Assembly: GCA_037954665.1 (NCBI GenBank)
Contig: JBBMOL010000372.1
Coordinates: 124,001-188,000, forward strand
Length of the DNA: 64,000 nt
Source: Laguncularia racemosa
Taxonomy: Eukaryota > Streptophyta > Magnoliopsida > Myrtales > Combretaceae
Reading direction: 5' to 3'
Under the pieces are notes generated by a model. That model had not been told where the DNA came from. It saw only the letters and a list, made by a program, of their open reading frames with translations, and made no database searches. The first letter of the stretch is position 1. Every line of letters starts with the position of its first letter. Position numbers and translations under genes: made by a program. Below are positions 24,201-30,200 of the stretch, one piece after another.

Positions 24201-27200
24201 AAATTTGAAAAAAATTTTCTCTTTAAGACAATGCCACATGAATGCAAAACCGAGACTGGTAATAGACAAAAAGTGGGGAATCATTGTTTATCTAACAGAA
24301 AAAATATCTGGCATAGAAAATAAATTACCTGAAAATTCTTTTTCACATTGTCGAGCATAAGCAACCTTACCCTGTCATGGTCAACAATATTTGTAGCACC
24401 CAAAGAAGGTAAAACATCGTCCTGTCGCCCAGAGGAAATCATTTGAGATGAACCTTGGTTAACATAGATATCAGCTGGTGAAGTACTTGCACCAGAACAA
24501 CTGGACTGGATTTGATTGAACTTTGGACCAAAACCACCAGATTGAATTTGATCCTCCTGCTTCAATCTTCCAACTGGTTTCAAAACATAGAAGTAAAAAA
24601 TAATCCATTAAAACAGTTCATATAAAGAACGTAAGTGTCAGAATGCTCACCAGCACCACAAGAGCCACCTTGGGCTTCAACCTTATTGACTTTTCCTTTC
24701 CCTTCAGTTGCACTTGATGAATCTACTCTTTTCCTCTTACCATCTACTTTTTTGCTCTCTGTTTGTTCTAGCTGTTTGCTCCTGTGCAACGAATCTTTTC
24801 TTTCCAGGGATGGTGTACTGAGAGATCCCTTATAGTAATCATTTCCTCCAAAATTTGGACCACCACCTGGCCGGGCTAAAGGAAATGAATTGCTCTTGGA
24901 CATCTCATCTTCAGATGGACCCACTTTTTCATTTGCTGTAGACCCAATCACTTGTGAAGATCCTGCAACAATTCCATTTGAATAAATATGAACCACACAA
25001 CTACCACATTTCCAGAGAGCTTTTTTTTTTTTTTTCCCCTCCTTTCTTTCTTTTTTCCCCCTCTCCTTTCTTTCTTTTACCTGCATGTGAGGGTGTTGCA
25101 GATTCCGCAATTTGAGGCCCCCCCGTCACAGGAAGGCGCGATGCTTTTAGAACCTCAATATCAAGACCATGCTGATTAATGACAGTCTCCATAGCCCTTT
25201 ATAAATACGAAACTCAATTAAAATTTCATAAAAGAACTTAGATTGGAGAAAAGATGATAAATGTATAAGATCAATGATGAAAGCACTAAACACCCTAGAT
25301 TATATTACTTTACCATGCATTACATGCATACTATGTCACTCTTTTGCCCAAAAAAAACAACCCATCCCACCCTAAAAAGAGAAAAAAAGGAGTAAAAAAA
25401 AGGATTTTCCTTCAATAGTGGGACTGAAATTGTACAAAGGACCAATTAATAAGTGGACACCATTCTTTCTCTAAAGCCTTGTAGGACTTCAGAAAGTAAC
25501 TTAATGAACAGAGCACAGTTTAGACTTGCCATATAGACAGCAAGCTGTAGCTTCTTGACCTGCTTGCACAACTACAAATAGTTGAGCATTTGTTAGTAGC
25601 TTGTGCACATGACATGTCAGAGGGCTCAATTACATTTTGTGTATCTTAAAGACTAAATACAACTAAATAATCTTCCACCAAGTCCTTAGCTCTTTAGCTA
25701 AACATAACATTCCTTCAAACCCCAAAAGAAGTCTTTTAAAATGATAAGTCTTGTTTCCAAGTACTAAATTTTTATCGCAAGGTGTAGATAAAAATTTCAA
25801 GCAAATTTTGGACTTTCGGTATATGGCACAGCCCCTTTTTTCTGAGCAAAAGTGAGAATGTCTGGCATTTTCTTTACACAACCTGTATTGACACTAGGAC
25901 CAGCTTTATTGATCCAACTAGGTAGGTACCAAGCGCTGCAGTAGAGCCTCCTTTTTTCACTTATTCATTCACCATATGGAAAAGACTTCCATCATACGCA
26001 GAAAAGAGGCTCTGTCCTTCATAGAGACTAATAGGAGCATTAACTTCATCATTCTTTTCTTTTCTTTTTTTTTTTTTGGATAAATAACTTCATCATTTTT
26101 CAATGTCAAAGAGGATAAGTATATAGCCAAACTGGGGGGTATGAGTCAAACCTACTCATAAGCTACTCAAAGTGTGGCTCAATATTTACTCAAGTTCAAT
26201 TCAAGCTTACTCAAGCTCAAGCTACTTGAGTAGTTCGTCACATGAAGCTTGAGCTTCATGACATCCAGCTTAACGACCTCATAGACCTAATCAAGCTCAA
26301 GTCAACCTTAAATATATGTTAGCTCAAGTCAAGTAGCATAATCAAGCTCAAGTAGACCTTAAATGTAAGCACAAGCTTGATTGAGTCAAACAAAAGCTTG
26401 TAGAGTGCACTTCAAGTCGAGCTAGAGTCCAAAATTCTAAACCCAATCAAGCTACAACTTTGAATATTCGAGTCAAGTCAATACCGTGTTGTCTAAACAG
26501 CTTGTTTATATTCCTAGGCAAAACCATATGCAAGAAGGATGAACTATCCTTCGTAAGGACAAATAGGAGCATTAACTCCATAATCTTTTAATGTCAATGA
26601 CGATAAGATTACAACCAAACTAAGGGGTATAAATGCATTAAACCTACTTGCAAACTACTTGGAATGCAGGCTCAATATTTACTTGAGTTCAATTCAAGCA
26701 CACTCAAGCTCAAGCTACCTAAGTAATCTATCAAATGGAGCTTGATCTTTGTGGCATTTAGCTCAACGAGCTCACAAGCCTAATTAAGCTTGAGTTGACC
26801 TTAAATGTATGTTGACCTCAAGTCAAGCTTAGGCGTCAATACTATTTTAGTTGGAAAAAAAATACACTTTTCAAAATAGACAAGCTCAATTAAGTCAAAT
26901 AAAAGCTTGTCAAGTGCACTTTAACACCATATGGGAAGAATGAAGAAATTAGGAGGGAAGGAAAGTAGGAGGAAAGAGTTGGGAAGATGAAAAAGCTTCA
27001 GATATTTAATTCCTTCATACATATTTGTTTAGAAGAAGAACAGAAAATGAAGGAAAATTAATCATTAATAAGGGCAAAAAAGTGTTGTAGCATCGAATTA
27101 ACAAAATGTCCATAAGAGTAAATAATTTAATCAATTATAAGGGGCAAAATAAAAAAATTAAATCATCTTTTTTGAACTCCCTCCAGTTTCTGTCCATCCT

Positions 27201-30200
27201 AGGGAGGAAACAAATTTTTTTGGATAAGGTGAATTTTATTGATATCCAAACGTATACAATCGTGAGCCGGGAAATTTACAATATAGTCATAGGACATAAT
27301 GAAGTAAAAGCGAAGCTAAAGAGCTACATGGAAGCATTACAATACAGAGGTGTAAGCTCTAATTTGGTTTACAACTGAACCCCAGTTGGAGATGTGATTC
27401 CCTATACGTGCATTGTTACGCACTCTCCATATGCAATATACCGAAGCAGCTAGTGCAGCACATCTTCTATTGAAGTCGGTAGAGGTGGAGCCATTTGAGG
27501 TCAATAGTAATGATGTAGCCCCTTGCCAATTGTGGAAGTGTGGTGGGCAAAGAAGGTGGTCACAAACCACTGTCCATATGGAGCGAGAGTAACTGCAATT
27601 GAAGAAGAGGTGAGGGTGATCTTTCGGGCCCTGCTGACACAGGAAGCACGTGGTGGAAGTAGTCATGCCCCATGATTCCAATTTGTCAAGGGTGGTTAGC
27701 TTGTGGAGCCAGGCTAGCCACAAGATAAACGAGTGTCTAGGGATTGAGTATTTATTCCATATAACCTTCGTCCAAGGGACTAGCCTAGGTGAAGGGGAGA
27801 GGAATGCATACCCACTCTTGGTTGTGTAGTCACCCGTGTTGGAATGGATCCATCGAAGGTGGTCATTAGCAGTTGCATTGGGAAGAAGGGAGGCAGGTAT
27901 CTGGATGTTCATATTGAGCACTGCCTCTAGGATGTGCCAGTTATTACCTTCCATGAGGGAACAAAGCTTGGTGGTAAGTGGGAGGCCGGTATTACCCATT
28001 ACCCGAACACTGAAGACCTGATCCAAGGGTCCTATTGGGAGCCAGAAGTCAGTCCAGAGGAAGATGGTGAGACCGTTGTTGGGGATCCATTGAAAGCAAG
28101 GTCGGACTAATTGTCTGAGTTTCAGCAGTTTCTTCCATGTCCAGGAGCATGTTGCTGGCGGCTTTTGAGTCCAGAAGCTTCGTCCCTTCAGGAGAGTGGA
28201 ATGTACCCATTCAGGCCAAAGGGTTTTAGGTCCTTCCCTGTAGAGGCGCCAAATGTGCTTTATCTAGATGGCTTTGTTCCAAAGATGGAGGTCAGGGATG
28301 CCAAGGCCCCCACACTTAAGTGGTTTGCAAACTTCATTCCATCTGACCTTGGCTTTAGTGTTCATGTGGGGGTTTCCACTCCAGAGAAAGTTCCTGAGCA
28401 AGTTGTCCATCTTCTTTATGACATACTTGGGGAGCATGAATATATTACTCCAGTGTATTTGGAGAGAGACGAGTACTGATTTGATGAGTTGCAGTCTCCC
28501 TGCGTAAAAGAGGTGTCTGGATGTCCAGGAAGAGACCCGAGATAGCATACGCTCTAACAAGGCATCATAGTCTTCTTTGCGTAGTTTGGAAGAGGAGAGG
28601 GGTATTCCCAGGTAGCGTACTGGCAGTGAGCCTTCCTGGTATTGGGTGAGGGTAAGGATGGCCTCCTTAACTGCAGCGGTAACATGAGAGAAGAAGATAT
28701 TGCTCTTGTTGTTGTTAACGTGCAAGCCTGACATGGAATGAAATTGCTGGAGGGTTAACTTAATCAAGGAGACTGACTGGAGGTTACCTTTGGAGAAGAT
28801 GAGAAGGTCATCAGCAAAGCATAAATGGGTGAGTTTCTCTTTCCTGCATCTCCAGTGCAGGGAGAATTGGGGGTGCACAGTTAGCCTCCTTAGTTGGGAA
28901 GATAGGATTTCCATTCCCAACACAAATAGATAGGGTGATAGTGGATCACCTTGTCTGAGTCCCCTCATACTAGGGAAGTAACCCGTAAGTTCACCATTAA
29001 TGTTGATGGAGAACATCGGGGTGGAGATGCATTGATAAATCAGGGATCTTAGGTGGGGAGGGAAGCCCATAGCGTGTAGGGTAGACATCAAAAAATCCCA
29101 TTTGATTGTGTCAAAGGCTTTCTGGAGGTCAACCTTGAGGGTACATCTAGGTGAGGTGGTTTGAGTACGATAACCTACCAGTAGTTCTTGAGCGAGGAAG
29201 ATGTTATCCGAGATACGTCTATCAGGGATGAACGTCGCTTGCTCGCTGCGTACTAAGGATGGAAGGACTCTTTTGATGCGCTCTGCTATGACTTTAGATA
29301 TGGCTTTGTAGATGACATTACAGCAGGCTATAGGACGGAACTCTCCAAGTGTGGATGGATTGGCAACCTTAGGAACCAAAGAGATGATGGAAGAGTTTAT
29401 CTCTTTGAGTAGGTGTCCAGATACCAAGAATTCCTTTGAGGCTTCCAAGAGGTCTTTACCAATAATCCTCCAGGTGGCTTTGAAGAATTTAGCGGTGTAG
29501 CCATCAGGTCCCGATGCTTTGTCATTGGCTTAGGAGAAGAACCCCCATTTGATCTCGTCATCTGTGAAAGGGAGAGATAACTCCATACATTGTTGGTGGC
29601 TTAGCTTCCGTGAGACCATTTCTCTGACATCGGCTAAGGTGGAAGAGGAAGGTGGACACTCGTAGAGCTTCCGAAAGTGTTGCACCGCAAGCTCTTTAAT
29701 CTCCGTGTCACCAATGACTTCTCTCCCATCACTTCCAAATAGGTGACGTATGTGGCTGCGGTTGTGTAAGTTCTTCGTAGATTTATGGAAGAATGAGGTG
29801 TTCCTATCTCCAAGTTTTAACCAGAGTGCCTTGGACTTCTGTTTATATAGACTTTCCTCAGCTACCCGTAGGAGGTAGTAGGTTTTATAGGCTTCCTTTT
29901 CCTGTTCCATCAAGGAAGTGTCTCCATTTCCATGGACAGCACCTTGGAGGGCATGTAGCTTGGAGTGTGCCAACTCAACCTGAAGTGGGAGGTGACCGAA
30001 TGCATTCCTGTTGAGTTTGCGGAGCTCGTGCTTTAGTATTTTGAGTTTACGGGTGACCTGGAACATTTTGCACCCAGCGATGTCTAACCCCCATGTGCTA
30101 CTCACTATGTGAAAGAAGTGTTTGTGGTCAATCCAGAAGTTGAAGAACTTGAAGGGAGTCTTCTTGGCGGCAGGTGAAGTGTCAATGTGGGCAATGGCAA

